This document shows positions 16,253-25,053 of a DNA stretch of 64,000 nucleotides, one piece after another; the stretch's first letter is position 1; the number at the start of each line of letters is the position of its first letter. The stretch is from Raoultibacter phocaeensis (GTDB lineage Bacteria > Actinomycetota > Coriobacteriia > Coriobacteriales > Eggerthellaceae). The position numbers and the translations under genes were made by a program. The notes below the pieces were generated by a model that worked only from the letters and a program-made list of their open reading frames with translations, ran no database searches and was not told the origin of the DNA. The stretch covers positions 62,001 through 126,000 of the forward strand of contig NZ_CABDUX010000001.1 of the NCBI RefSeq assembly GCF_901411515.1, read 5' to 3'.

Positions 16253-17156
16253 GGTACTCAGCCCCCATCAAACCTACGAAGAACTCCTCAAGATCGCGCC
16301 GGTGGGCGTAGAGCCCCTGGACGGCGATGCCGGCATCGTTAAGCGTGCCGCCGATTGCGGCCGCATCGGCGATACCGAAGATCCTGATCGAGTTGTCGGG
16401 CATGACCACAAACCGTGCCTGCGGAAAACGCTCTTCGAGCACGGCGAGCGAACGCGTAGGGTCGACCGTAGAAAGCTGCAGGCAATCGCTGCATTCCTGC
16501 TCGACTTCGGCAGCGGTGAGCTCGCGCACCATCTGCCCGTTGCGGATGACGCCGTAGCGCGTAGCCATGCGCCCGAGCTGTTCGAGAATATGCGAGCTGA
16601 TAACCACCGTAATGCCCCGTTCGGCGTTCAACCGAACGATGAGCTCGCGGATTTCGCGAGCGCCTTCGGGGTCGAGCCCGTTCAGGGGCTCGTCGAGCAG
16701 CAGCACGTCGGGATCGCCCAACAGCGCAAGGCCGAGTCCGAGGCGCTGCTTCATACCCATCGAGAACTGCTTGGTCTTCTTCTTGCCCACGGCGCCGAGA
16801 CCGACGAACCCGAGCAGCTCTTCCACTTTGCGCTTCGGATCGACAAGACCCAGGCACAGGGCCTTCATCATCATGTTGTCGTACGCGGTCATGTTGCCGT
16901 ACAAACCGGGGGCTTCGATGAGCACGCCCATGCGCCTGATAGCTTCACCGCCGCTCTCGCCGCCGAACAGCTTGATGTCGCCTCCCGTCGGGGCCGCCAA
17001 TCCCGCCAGCATCTTCATGACGGTCGATTTACCGGCCCCGTTCAGGCCGACGAATCCGTATATGTCGCCTTTCGCCACGTGCATGTCGAAGTGATCGACG
17101 GCGCGCTTGCCGCCGTACGTCTTCTCAAGCCCGTAGGTTTCGATTACGTTCACCAT
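16245..17156 (-). CDS. ABC transporter ATP-binding protein (BcrA/lantibiotic-immunity type)
   Basis: 303 residues, AAAGGAG upstream. Walker A GLNGAGKST, signature FSMGMKQRLGLG, Walker B VLLLDEPLNGLDPEG and H-loop SSHIL. The sequence after residue 215 is the extra C-terminal domain common in ABC-2 ATPases such as BcrA. It pairs with the overlapping ABC-2 permease. With the regulator upstream and the kinase downstream it makes a four-gene peptide-resistance-like operon. Confidence 0.92.
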   Translation of the reverse strand: MVNVIETYGLEKTYGGKRAVDHFDMHVAKGDIYGFVGLNGAGKSTVMKMLAGLAAPTGGDIKLFGGESGGEAIRRMGVLIEAPGLYGNMTAYDNMMMKALCLGLVDPKRKVEELLGFVGLGAVGKKKTKQFSMGMKQRLGLGLALLGDPDVLLLDEPLNGLDPEGAREIRELIVRLNAERGITVVISSHILEQLGRMATRYGVIRNGQMVRELTAAEVEQECSDCLQLSTVDPTRSLAVLEERFPQARFVVMPDNSIRIFGIADAAAIGGTLNDAGIAVQGLYAHRRDLEEFFVGLMGAEYHG

Positions 17157-17251
17157 CCGCTCCTTTCTCGTTCGTTTCCGTTTCGGTATGCTTTCACGAT
17201 ACGGAAAGGGTGTTCAGCAATCGTCTCGAAATCTTTAAGAAAGGGTAAAGA

Positions 17252-17377
17252 AGCGGCATAGAACACTCGCGGGCTCCGTCCAACATTCGTGCGCCTCTCG
17301 TGCCGCAACAACAAAGCGGCGCGAAACACCCGCGGTTCCGCCCGATTTGCGCGCCCACTGTACACAACGGGAAAACG
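17252..17377. repeat. Imperfect tandem repeat, unit about 63 bases, two copies
   Basis: Copy 1 begins AGCGGCATAGAACACTCGCG at 17252 and copy 2 AGCGGCGCGAAACACCCGCG at 17315; similarity is strongest in the first 30 bases and fades. It lies in the 258-base gap between the regulator and ATPase genes. No function is evident; a duplicated leader or regulator site is possible. Confidence 0.4.
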
Positions 17378-17414
17378 GTGCGGGGTGCCCACAGTTCGCT
17401 GAGAACCATGCGCC

Positions 17415-18293
17415 TCATTCCGCCAGTTTGAACCCGATACCCCACACCGTTTCGATGTAGGAATCGGTGTGTGTCGCCTTGAGCTTGCTGCGAATGTTGC
17501 TGATGTGCACGTTGATGGCCTTTTCCTCGATGAAGCAATCTTCGTTCCATGCCGCTTCGTACAGCTCGCGCTTGGTAAACACCTTCTTCGGACGACGGAC
17601 GAGCGCTTCGACGATGTTGTACTCGAGTCGCGTGAGCTTTACCGGCTCGCCCGCAGCGGCAAGCGTGCGCGATTCGGGATCGACTTCCCAAAGTTTGAAC
17701 CGGACGGTTTGGCCTCGTCCCGAGGCGTCCCGTTCGGCTTCGCCGCTTCCTTGCGCAGACGCAGCAACCGCCGCCGCCTTCGACGCATGGCGCAGCTGCA
17801 CGAGCACGCGCGCGAGCACTTCGTCGAGGTCGAAGGGTTTGGCGAGATAGTCGTCGGCACCGAGTCCGAGAAGCTCCACCTTGTCGGCCGCCGCTCCGCG
17901 CGCCGAAAGCACGATGACGGGCACATCGCCGCATCTGCGGATTGCGGCCACGATTTCTTCGCCCGACATCCCCGGCAGCATGAGATCGGTGATCACGAGA
18001 TCGAACGGAAGCGGCCGGGTGCGAGGCGAAGCCGCATCCGAAAAGCTCGCGGCGCCCGAATCGCCTGCGGAGTCCGAAGGCCCAACGGCATCAGGCTGGT
18101 CCGAGAAGCACGGGGAGCCTGCAGAGCCCCGAATGTCCGTAGCGCTCGTGGGATTCAGCCCGAGGAGAAGCCGCGCCTCGCTGCCCGAATACGCTTGCGT
18201 GCACGCGAAACCGTGCCGCGAAAGAAACGCCGCGAGCACTTCGTTGATGTCGGCGTCGTCTTCGATGATGAGTATGGAAGGTTTGTCGCTCAT
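17415..18293 (-). CDS. OmpR-family response regulator with an insertion in its receiver domain
   Basis: 292 residues, about 50-60 more than usual. The receiver starts normally (ILIIEDDADINEVL, then YSGSEARLLLGL), but about 47 residues rich in Ser, Ala, Asp, Gly and Pro (about 46-92) separate this from PFDLVITDLMLPG, so phospho-acceptor Asp103 sits far later than the usual position near 52. The rest is intact: VIVLSARG, Lys in LAKPFD, then a winged helix with LTRLEYNIVEALV and INVHISNIRSKL. Another low-complexity linker (about 168-190) precedes the DNA-binding domain. The frame is continuous through the insert. TACAAT at 18300-18305 lies 6 bases before the ATG. First gene of the peptide-resistance-like operon. 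Confidence 0.9.
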   Translation of the reverse strand: MSDKPSILIIEDDADINEVLAAFLSRHGFACTQAYSGSEARLLLGLNPTSATDIRGSAGSPCFSDQPDAVGPSDSAGDSGAASFSDAASPRTRPLPFDLVITDLMLPGMSGEEIVAAIRRCGDVPVIVLSARGAAADKVELLGLGADDYLAKPFDLDEVLARVLVQLRHASKAAAVAASAQGSGEAERDASGRGQTVRFKLWEVDPESRTLAAAGEPVKLTRLEYNIVEALVRRPKKVFTKRELYEAAWNEDCFIEEKAINVHISNIRSKLKATHTDSYIETVWGIGFKLAE

Positions 18294-18345
18294 GGGCCTA
18301 TTGTAGCGAACATGCGCCGCTTGGGAGCGGAATCGCGCAAGAAAG

Positions 18346-18375
18346 AGCCGCCCAGTGGAAGGGAACTGGGCGGCT
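18346..18375 (-). terminator. Terminator of the flavoprotein gene
   Basis: AGCCGCCCAGT (18346-18356) pairs perfectly with ACTGGGCGGCT (18365-18375), an 11-bp stem with an 8-base loop. On the minus strand the stem is followed by TCTTTCTTG. It lies 158 bases after the flavoprotein stop and 53 bases before the regulator start, so it insulates the two. Confidence 0.65.
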
Positions 18376-18532
18376 CGGGGATGATCAACAGGGTACAGGG
18401 TGCGGCTCCGGCGTTACGTACGCGACCAGCTTTGGCCTATACGGTGCACAATCGGCGACGCTCTTGCCGCACGTGCGCCCTTCGCCAGCGATCCTTCGGA
18501 CCACCGAGGCGCCGTCACCCGACCTACTCGTT

Positions 18533-20191
18533 CTACTTGCCGAGATACTCCGCTGCGTGCTTAGCGGCCAGACGGCCCGAATTGATGGCCCAGCTTGCCT
18601 GGGATCCCGGCGCGCGGCTTACGTCGTACGAATCGCCGTACAATCCGCCTGCATCGGAGCCTCCGGCATAGAGCCCGGGGATGACTTCGCCGTCCATGTC
18701 GACAACCTCGGTGTTCGGCGTGATCTTGATGCCGCCGCACGTGGTGTAGTACCCGTCGGCAACTTCGCAGATCCAGTACGGTGCTTCGATCTTCTTGAGG
18801 TAGGCGGCATCTTTTCCGAAATTCTTATCGATACCCTCTTCGCACGCGGCGTTGTACGCCTCGACCGTCGCCTTGAGCGCCGCAGCGTCAAGATCGACTT
18901 CCTTGGCCAGATCGTCAAGGGAATCGCCGATATGCACGGCATCGAGGTCCTCGAGCTGCTTGCGCGCATCAGCCATGGGAGTTCCGACCTGTCCGAAGGT
19001 GAACACGGGACCGTACGGGCCGTTGTTCACAAAGTACTCGATATCGGCATCCGACATGACTGCGTACGTGCGCTTCTGGTTGCGCACCGCCATGCCGGCG
19101 GCGGCGAAGTCGTCAAGCCACAGATCCTCGTTGCAGAAGCGCTCGGCATCCTGGTTGATCCACAGCGTCGGCTGCACCGATGCGCAGTAGCCGTCGGAAC
19201 CCCAGGCAGATCCCATGATCCACGGTCCGCACCACATAACCGTTCCCGGGCTTTCAGCGAACGCCGCACCGGCATCCTTCGCCATTTTGAGCCCGTCACC
19301 GTTGCGCTGTTCGGCACCGACCGAGAAGATGTTCTCGTTCACGAGCTCGGAAAGCTCGTAGATCATATCGGTGTTGGTGGAGTAGCCGCCCGAGCCGATG
19401 ATAACCACGGGGGCTTCGATCTTCAGAACCGAGCCGTCCTTCTTTTCGGCAAGCAGACCCGCAACCTTGCCGTCCTCGACGATGACCTTCTTGCCGACTG
19501 TCTCGAAATACGCTTCTACGCCGAGGTCTTTTGCCGCGTTGCCGAGGCCCTCCATGAACGTTGCGCCAGGACTCGATTTGGCGGTACGCTCGTATACATG
19601 CCACGTGGTATCGGAAATTCCAAGGGAAACGACATCGCGGTACTTCACGCCGAGCGCTTCGACCCATTCGACGGTCTCGGGCGTTTGACCGAAGAAGTTC
19701 ATGTAGAGCTGGTGGTTCGGGATCCAGTGATGGTACGTCAGGCACGCGTGCACAGATTCTTCGAGCGTGAGGTCCTCGCCCGCTTCCTTGGTCCAATGCG
19801 TCTCGACACCGAACATGCCCTCGGTCCCGATGAACGATCCGCCGTAGTTCTGCCCGCAGTCGACGACGATCGGATTGAGACCGAGCTGTTTGCACTGGAT
19901 CGCCGCCGCCGTGCCGGTACCGCCGCCGCCGACGATTGCCACATCGGCCTGCACAGTCTCGCTCGGCTCGGCAAGCTCGTCGATTGCCCAGATGCCACTC
20001 GCCTGCTCGGCACTACCCGAGGCAGCAGCAGGAGCACTCGGTGCGCCACCCTGCCCGTCCTTGGCATCCGGGCTGCATCCGAACAACGCAAGCCCGGCTC
20101 CGCCGATCGCGGCAAGCGATGCGCCCGCCAAAAAGCTTCGGCGCGAAAGTCCGCTGGTTTGCAGGGCGTCGGTGTTCTCAAGATTTCCCAT
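18533..20191 (-). CDS. Exported FAD-dependent reductase (fumarate-reductase-like superfamily)
   Basis: 552 residues from the ATG at 20191, which has GGAGG 9 bases upstream; the ATG at 20200 touches the ribosome site. A Tat-type signal (LSRRSFLAG) ends in a lipobox-like LALFGC, so the protein is probably exported and lipid-anchored. A Rossmann FAD loop (VAIVGGGGTGTAAA) follows at about 85-100, and the C-terminal block GGLYAGGSDAGGL is here read as PGLYAGGSDAGGL. There is no FMN-binding domain. The C-terminal Arg-containing motif of true fumarate reductases (N-R-L-G-G-N) is absent, so another substrate is likely. A divergent LysR gene probably regulates it. Confidence 0.88.
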   Translation of the reverse strand: MGNLENTDALQTSGLSRRSFLAGASLAAIGGAGLALFGCSPDAKDGQGGAPSAPAAASGSAEQASGIWAIDELAEPSETVQADVAIVGGGGTGTAAAIQCKQLGLNPIVVDCGQNYGGSFIGTEGMFGVETHWTKEAGEDLTLEESVHACLTYHHWIPNHQLYMNFFGQTPETVEWVEALGVKYRDVVSLGISDTTWHVYERTAKSSPGATFMEGLGNAAKDLGVEAYFETVGKKVIVEDGKVAGLLAEKKDGSVLKIEAPVVIIGSGGYSTNTDMIYELSELVNENIFSVGAEQRNGDGLKMAKDAGAAFAESPGTVMWCGPWIMGSAWGSDGYCASVQPTLWINQDAERFCNEDLWLDDFAAAGMAVRNQKRTYAVMSDADIEYFVNNGPYGPVFTFGQVGTPMADARKQLEDLDAVHIGDSLDDLAKEVDLDAAALKATVEAYNAACEEGIDKNFGKDAAYLKKIEAPYWICEVADGYYTTCGGIKITPNTEVVDMDGEVIPGLYAGGSDAGGLYGDSYDVSRAPGSQASWAINSGRLAAKHAAEYLGK

Positions 20192-20351
20192 GTGATGCAT
20201 CCTCCCTCTCGGTTGTTTCGGCGGCTTCGCTTCGACGATCCATCCTGCACGCTGCAGGACAATCCCGAATCACTCCGCCTTGCATGGCATGATTGTGCGC
20301 TCCAAGGCCGCGCGCAGACAAGATCTAGAGCGCCAGCCAGCCGTTTCAGCT

Positions 20352-20368
20352 TGAAACCACTGGTTTCA
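20352..20368. promoter_or_regulatory. Probable LysR operator between flavoprotein and regulator
   Basis: TGAAACC-ACT-GGTTTCA is a perfect 17-base dyad, with an extra half-site GTTTCAG at 20343-20349. It lies in the 318-base divergent gap, closer to the LysR gene's promoter side. LysR proteins bind interrupted dyads of this size; the assignment is by position. Confidence 0.5.
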
Positions 20369-20460
20369 GCAATGCGATGACCTGCAAAAACAAACGACCG
20401 TTTTGGTTTTTCAGGCACCCACGAAAACTGGAAATGCGGTATGATCGTCGCATGCACTGC

Positions 20461-20484
20461 ACGGTTCGAAGGGATGCGAACCGT
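20461..20484 (+). promoter_or_regulatory. Inverted repeat in the LysR gene leader
   Basis: ACGGTTCG (20461-20468) and CGAACCGT (20477-20484) form an 8-bp dyad 26 bases before the LysR start. It may be a second operator for autoregulation or an RNA hairpin in the leader. Confidence 0.35.
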
Positions 20485-20509
20485 TCTGGCAGCCACAGGA
20501 GGGACCGCG

Positions 20510-21421
20510 ATGTACACCGAACAGCTGGATTATTTCATGCTCGCCTATCGGCTCCGAAGCTTCTCTGCGGCGGCAAAGCAGGTGCCCATGTCGTCGCAAG
20601 GACTCACGAAATCGATACGCGCGCTCGAAAACGAACTCGGCGTAACGTTGTTTGTCGTAGATGCCAACGGCGGCCTCAAACCGACCCCGTTCGCTGAAGA
20701 GCTTGCACCGTTCGCAACCCAGTTCGAAGAGAATCGCAAACGCCTTGCTGAATCGTTCGAGCGCATCCGGGCACGGGAACGTCATGAGATCAGACTGGGC
20801 ACCTCGCTCGGCATCATCGGGCTGCTCGGACCCGACTTCCTCGAATCGTTTCACAGCGCCAACCCTGACATCCGTGTGACGGTCAATGAGGATAGCGATG
20901 ACGTCTGCGAGAAAAACCTTGCTCGGGGTGCCTACGACCTGGCGTTCACTCTCGCCCCCTACAATCCCGACTTCGAAACCGAGAAGCTCTTCGCCACCCG
21001 CGTCTGCTTTTGGGTACCGTCTTGCGACGACCTCGCCCAAAAAAGAGCGCTATCCGTAGCCGATCTCGCCGGGCACACAATCGCCATACCGGGAAAAGAC
21101 TACAAATGCTATCGCAGCCTGCTTTCGACGTGCCAAGCCGATGGCATCGAAATCTCGGAAATCGTACCCTCGTCGGAAATATTCTGGCTGTACGAGTACG
21201 CCCTCCACGGAAACGGCCTCGGCTTCACGATCGAGCCCCACACCAAGCTGGCCATGTTCCAAACGAGCGATGCCGTGGTTGCACTGCCCTGCGAAGGGCT
21301 GTCGTGGCGATTCGGAATATCGCATGTGAAATCCCGAAACCTGACCCCTCACGAGGAGGCGTTTCGCGATTACGCCATCGAGTTCGCTCGCACCATCGCC
21401 CAGGGAGGCATCTGGGCGTAA
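20510..21421 (+). CDS. LysR-family transcriptional regulator
   Basis: 303 residues from the ATG at 20510 (AGGAGGGA upstream); the frame extends to 20441 without support. The N-terminal winged HTH is typical: LDYFMLAYRLRSFSAAAKQV, then LTKSIRALENELGVTLF. A linker helix and the periplasmic-binding-protein-like effector domain (RLGTSLGIIG, DLAFTLAPYNPDF) follow. Divergent from the exported flavoprotein gene, as expected for a regulator responding to that enzyme's substrate. Confidence 0.92.
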   Translation: MYTEQLDYFMLAYRLRSFSAAAKQVPMSSQGLTKSIRALENELGVTLFVVDANGGLKPTPFAEELAPFATQFEENRKRLAESFERIRARERHEIRLGTSLGIIGLLGPDFLESFHSANPDIRVTVNEDSDDVCEKNLARGAYDLAFTLAPYNPDFETEKLFATRVCFWVPSCDDLAQKRALSVADLAGHTIAIPGKDYKCYRSLLSTCQADGIEISEIVPSSEIFWLYEYALHGNGLGFTIEPHTKLAMFQTSDAVVALPCEGLSWRFGISHVKSRNLTPHEEAFRDYAIEFARTIAQGGIWA

Positions 21422-21555
21422 GCCGCTGGGCACGCCATGCGCACGACGCAAAGGGCGTCCCCCCCCCAGCACTCATCGCGATGCGTTTTTCTTTCCGTCT
21501 TAGCACGCATCGCGAAAGTCGGCGCTTTTCCCGCCATCAGGGGCCGCTAGATACG

Positions 21556-22389
21556 CTACCCGCGATACGCAGCACGCAGGCGCGCGATCTCTTCGCCGTG
21601 TCCGGCAAGCTCGTTGGGCGTCTCGAGATAGAAAGGAAGTTCGCGCAAAAGCGGGTGGTTGATCACCGCCACAAGCGCATCGAACCCGATTTCTCCCCTC
21701 CCGATTTTCGCGTGACGATCTTTGCGGGCTCCGAGGGGATTGAGCGAATCGTTGAGATGGATGGCCTTGAGGCGGCGAAGCCCGATGACCCGATCGAACT
21801 CGTCGAGCACACCGTCGAGATTGCCCGCGACATCGTAGCCAGCATCCCACACGTGGCAGGTATCCAAGCATACGCCCAGATGGCCCTCTAGCTCAACCCG
21901 ATCGATAATGGCTGCGAGTTCTTCGAAACGGCCGCCGACCTCGGTCCCTTTACCCGACATGGTCTCGAGGAGCACCGTGGTGGTTTGGCTTTCGTTGAGC
22001 ACCTGGTTGAGCACATCGGCCGTCTTCTCGATGCCGATGTCCATACCCTGCTTCACGTGGCTGCCGGGATGGAAGTTGTACAGCTGGTGCGGCGTGTTCT
22101 CCATCCGCGCGAGATCGTCCTTGAAGGTCATAAGCGCAAACTCCCGCACGCGATCCTCGGCTCCTGCCGGATTGAGCGTATAGGGCGCATGCGCGAGAAT
22201 GCGCTGTATGCCGTGCTCGTCTGCAAAGGCGACAAACGCCCGAATATCGTCGGGATCGATGTCCTTGGCCTTTCCTCCCCGAGGGTTGCGCGTGAAGAAT
22301 TGAAACGTGTTCGCATCGATGGAAACGGCATCCTTCGCCATGGCAAGGTAGCCTTTCGCGCTCGATAGATGGCATCCTATGGTGAACAT
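21556..22389 (-). CDS. nfo: Endonuclease IV (apurinic/apyrimidinic endonuclease)
   Basis: 277 residues, a normal length. Start at 22389 because GGAGG lies 8 bases upstream and [14 protein letters not shown] is the family's N-terminus. Zinc-binding and catalytic blocks are present: [65 protein letters not shown] and the final FYLETPNE. The enzyme cleaves 5' to abasic sites in base-excision repair. Stand-alone gene. Confidence 0.97.
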   Translation of the reverse strand: MFTIGCHLSSAKGYLAMAKDAVSIDANTFQFFTRNPRGGKAKDIDPDDIRAFVAFADEHGIQRILAHAPYTLNPAGAEDRVREFALMTFKDDLARMENTPHQLYNFHPGSHVKQGMDIGIEKTADVLNQVLNESQTTTVLLETMSGKGTEVGGRFEELAAIIDRVELEGHLGVCLDTCHVWDAGYDVAGNLDGVLDEFDRVIGLRRLKAIHLNDSLNPLGARKDRHAKIGRGEIGFDALVAVINHPLLRELPFYLETPNELAGHGEEIARLRAAYRG

Positions 22390-22446
22390 GTACGGAACCT
22401 CCGTATGCTTCTTCGTCATTGATGGCCATCTATGGTAGCAGATGCG

Positions 22447-22557
22447 CTACACGAATTTGATTTCGAGCTTCTTTCCGAACCCTTTCGCCAAACGCCCCAG
22501 CGTCCGCACCGTCGGGTTGGTGTTTCCCATCTCGGTTCTTGCGAGCCGTACTCGTTC
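22447..22557 (-). pseudogene. C-terminal remnant of an XRE/HigA-type antitoxin
   Basis: Minus-strand codons directly after the EcfT stop read as 36 residues with RLARTEMGNTNPTVRTLGRL and then AKGFGKKLEIKFV (start of this segment: ERV). This is the second half of an HTH_3 antitoxin: the recognition-helix end, the NPTVRTL turn and the terminal GKKLEIKF strand. There is no start codon or first half. The EcfT stop codon is in the same frame and immediately precedes it, so the remnant looks like the scar of a deletion that joined the two genes. Confidence 0.65.
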
Positions 22558-23304
22558 CTACACCAGCACTGCGAGCGCTACAAGGGCGACGATCGCTACC
22601 GCGGCGAGCGCATCGATCGCGCGAAACGGATAGTTCTTGCTACCCGACGTGCGGTCGCGCAGGTAAAAGCCGCGCACCTCGGCTGCCATCGCGGCTTGCT
22701 CGGTACGGCCCACCGACGTGATGAGCAAGGGGACGCATAAGGGCAGCATAAGCCTGAGCTTGCGCAACGGGTTCTTCGTATCGAAATCGACGCCGCGAGC
22801 CGTTTGCGACTCCATAATCGAGGACATCTCGTCGGTGAACACCGGGATGAAGCGAAGCGCCGTCGTCACGGTGAACGCGTACTTGTAGGGCAGGTGCAGC
22901 ACCTTGACAAGCGCATTGGACAGATCGCTCATCTGTGTGAGGGCGAGCATCAGCGCAAGCGGCATCGTCGCGTCGATGAGGCGCAGCACCACAAGCGACG
23001 CGATACGCAAACCCTCGTCGGTCACGAAGAGGAACACCGGCGTGCCCGCCCTAATGAAAAGCACCTGCAACACGAACAGAAACGCGCATATCTTCACGAG
23101 GCCGATAAGCAACGATACCGTGCGCTTGCCAATGCCGCCGATGAAGCCGAGTGCCACGTTGAAAGCGAGGAGCGCGAGGAGGAACGCGAAGTTGTCGCTC
23201 ATGAACGCCGCTATGCAGATGCCGAGCGAGAGCGCGATCTTCGCGATGGGATTCATCCGATGGAGCGCCGTCGAGCCCGCTGCGTAATCCAGCATTCCAG
23301 CCAT
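22558..23304 (-). CDS. ecfT: Energy-coupling factor transmembrane protein EcfT
   Basis: 248 residues with five to six membrane spans and the two short coupling motifs of EcfT, SQTARG near residue 170 and AEVRG near 210, which contact the ATPases. Its start overlaps the upstream ATPase stop by one base (TAATG). With the two ATPases and the S component upstream it completes a group-I ECF importer. The final residues (VALAVLV) abut an antitoxin remnant, so the natural C-terminus may have been altered. Confidence 0.9.
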   Translation of the reverse strand: MAGMLDYAAGSTALHRMNPIAKIALSLGICIAAFMSDNFAFLLALLAFNVALGFIGGIGKRTVSLLIGLVKICAFLFVLQVLFIRAGTPVFLFVTDEGLRIASLVVLRLIDATMPLALMLALTQMSDLSNALVKVLHLPYKYAFTVTTALRFIPVFTDEMSSIMESQTARGVDFDTKNPLRKLRLMLPLCVPLLITSVGRTEQAAMAAEVRGFYLRDRTSGSKNYPFRAIDALAAVAIVALVALAVLV

Positions 23305-24158
23305 TACGACACCATCCTTCCTTCGAACCCGGCCGCTTCAAGGGCTCGGAGCATATCAGATGACGAGGTAACGTGGTCGAACGCGCCCTTGTTTCGGGAG
23401 TCTTCGGAAAGCCGCAGCGAAAGCTCGATCATCTGCGGGGGCACGAGCGACGCCTTCGCCATGACAAAGCGATCGCGAAACACCGCTTCGGGCGCGCCAT
23501 CGGCCACGATGCACCCGTGCGCCATGGCTACCACACGCTTGGCGAAATCGAACACGAGCTCCATGTCGTGCGAGATCATGACGACGGTCGTACCGGCGCG
23601 GTTGAGCGTCTCGATGCGGCTCATGATGTGCATGCACTCCCGGTAATCGAGGCCCGTGGTCGGCTCGTCCAAGATGAGCACATCGGGCTCGCAGACGACG
23701 ACCGACGCGAGCGCGAGCAGCTGGCGCTCGCCGCGCGAGAGCATGAACGGGGCGGACTCGCCGTCGAACCCGAAATCCTCAAGCGCCCGGGCGACCCGCG
23801 CACCAGCCTCCTCGTCGGAAAGCCCCCGTATCTTGAGCCCGAACGCAAGCTCCTCGGCCACCGTATTCTGGCAGATCTGCCGATCGGGATCCTGGAAGAG
23901 CATGCCCACCGCGTGCGCGATCGCGCTCGTCTTGAGCTTTGTTGTGGGCACGCCGTTCACAAGCACGCTTCCCTCGGTCGGCTTGAGAAGGCCGTTCATG
24001 AGCTTGGACGTGGTGGTTTTCCCCGCCCCGTTTTCACCGATGATCGCTACGAACTCACCTTGATGTATCGAGAGGGAAAGATCGTTTACGACCGCATGTC
24101 CATTGGCCTGGGCCCCATAGACGTAGCTAGCCCGGATTAATTCGAGTACCGCTTTCAT
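23304..24158 (-). CDS. ecfA: ECF transporter ATPase EcfA (second copy)
   Basis: 284 residues from the ATG at 24158, which overlaps the upstream ATPase stop by 4 bases. Walker A GENGAGKTT, Q-loop LFQDPDRQI, signature LSRGERQ (a variant of LSGGQ), Walker B VLILDEPTTGLD and H-loop ISHDME. It forms the heterodimer with the upstream ATPase. The frame continues upstream inside the other ATPase gene but is only a shadow there. Confidence 0.92.
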   Translation of the reverse strand: MKAVLELIRASYVYGAQANGHAVVNDLSLSIHQGEFVAIIGENGAGKTTTSKLMNGLLKPTEGSVLVNGVPTTKLKTSAIAHAVGMLFQDPDRQICQNTVAEELAFGLKIRGLSDEEAGARVARALEDFGFDGESAPFMLSRGERQLLALASVVVCEPDVLILDEPTTGLDYRECMHIMSRIETLNRAGTTVVMISHDMELVFDFAKRVVAMAHGCIVADGAPEAVFRDRFVMAKASLVPPQMIELSLRLSEDSRNKGAFDHVTSSSDMLRALEAAGFEGRMVS

Positions 24159-25015
24159 GCGACGATCCCTTCGATCATGTCTTTCGCCTCGTCGACGTTT
24201 ACCGCAAACCGCTCGATCGCGTAGCCCTTCTCGTGCAACAGCACCGAAAGCGTGGTCACGCGCGGCACGTTCACGCCGATCGCAAGCAGCTCGGCGGCGT
24301 TGCGCAGCACGTCGCGCGTGGCCCCGCAATACGCGAGTTTTCCGTCGGCAAGCACCGCGAGCCGTTTGGCGAACTCGGCGAGCAGGCCGATCTTCTGCTC
24401 CACCACGACAACCGTGATGCCATGGCTTTCGTTGAGTTCGCGCAAGAGCTCGAATATCTGACGCGAGCTCGCGGGGTCGAGCGCACCGGTGGGCTCGTCA
24501 AGCAGAAGCACCTGCGGCTTGAGCGCAAGTACGGCGGCAACTGCCACCTTCTGCTTCTGACCCCCCGAAAGCGAAGAGATAGCGCGGGTGCGCAAATCGG
24601 CGATGCCCACGCGATCGAGCGCCTCGGCCAAGCGCGCCTCGATCTCGCCTTTCGCGACACCGAAATTCTCAAGGCCGAACAGGATTTCATCCTCCACCAC
24701 CGAGGCGACCATCTGCGCATCGATGTCCTGGAACACCGTTGCCGCCTTGCGCGAAAGATCGGTCAGACTCGTTTCGAACGTGTCGTTGCCGCCAAGCGCG
24801 ACCGAGCCGTAGAAATCGCCCTTGCAGTAGTGGGGTATGATGCCGTTCATGCTGTACAACAGCGTCGATTTACCGGCACCCGATTCCCCGATGATGCCGA
24901 GGAAATCGCCTTCGCCCACCGAAAGATCGATCGCGTCGAGGGCGCGCTTATCCGAGCCGTCGTAGGTGAAGCTCACGTTCTCGACCGTGATGATGGGTTT
25001 CGTTTCCGCCGTCAT
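24155..25015 (-). CDS. ecfA: ECF transporter ATPase EcfA (first copy)
   Basis: 286 residues from the ATG at 25015, preceded by AAAGGGA. Walker A GESGAGKST, Q-loop VFQDIDAQM, signature LSGGQKQ, Walker B VLLLDEPTGALD, then VVVVEQKIG where a switch His is usual: the H-loop is E-Q, as in one member of many ECF ATPase pairs. The long frame to 25834 crosses the S component and is not coding. It partners with the overlapping second ATPase. Confidence 0.92.
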   Translation of the reverse strand: MTAETKPIITVENVSFTYDGSDKRALDAIDLSVGEGDFLGIIGESGAGKSTLLYSMNGIIPHYCKGDFYGSVALGGNDTFETSLTDLSRKAATVFQDIDAQMVASVVEDEILFGLENFGVAKGEIEARLAEALDRVGIADLRTRAISSLSGGQKQKVAVAAVLALKPQVLLLDEPTGALDPASSRQIFELLRELNESHGITVVVVEQKIGLLAEFAKRLAVLADGKLAYCGATRDVLRNAAELLAIGVNVPRVTTLSVLLHEKGYAIERFAVNVDEAKDMIEGIVA

Positions 25016-25053
25016 GCCGTTTTCCCTTTCGCGTCGCGTACGTTCTTCGCCGG

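Noticed and set aside
16251-17261. 336-codon open frame antisense to the ABC ATPase
   Set aside because: It mirrors a clear ATPase gene with all motifs, has no family resemblance and no ribosome site; long antisense frames are common in GC-rich genes.
18533-20191. Calling the flavoprotein a fumarate reductase
   Set aside because: The superfamily fits, but the C-terminal Arg-containing substrate motif is absent, so only the broad reductase class is supported.
20461-20484. tRNA-like GGTTCGAA arm
   Set aside because: Only the short dyad is present; no acceptor stem or CCA end and no room for a cloverleaf.
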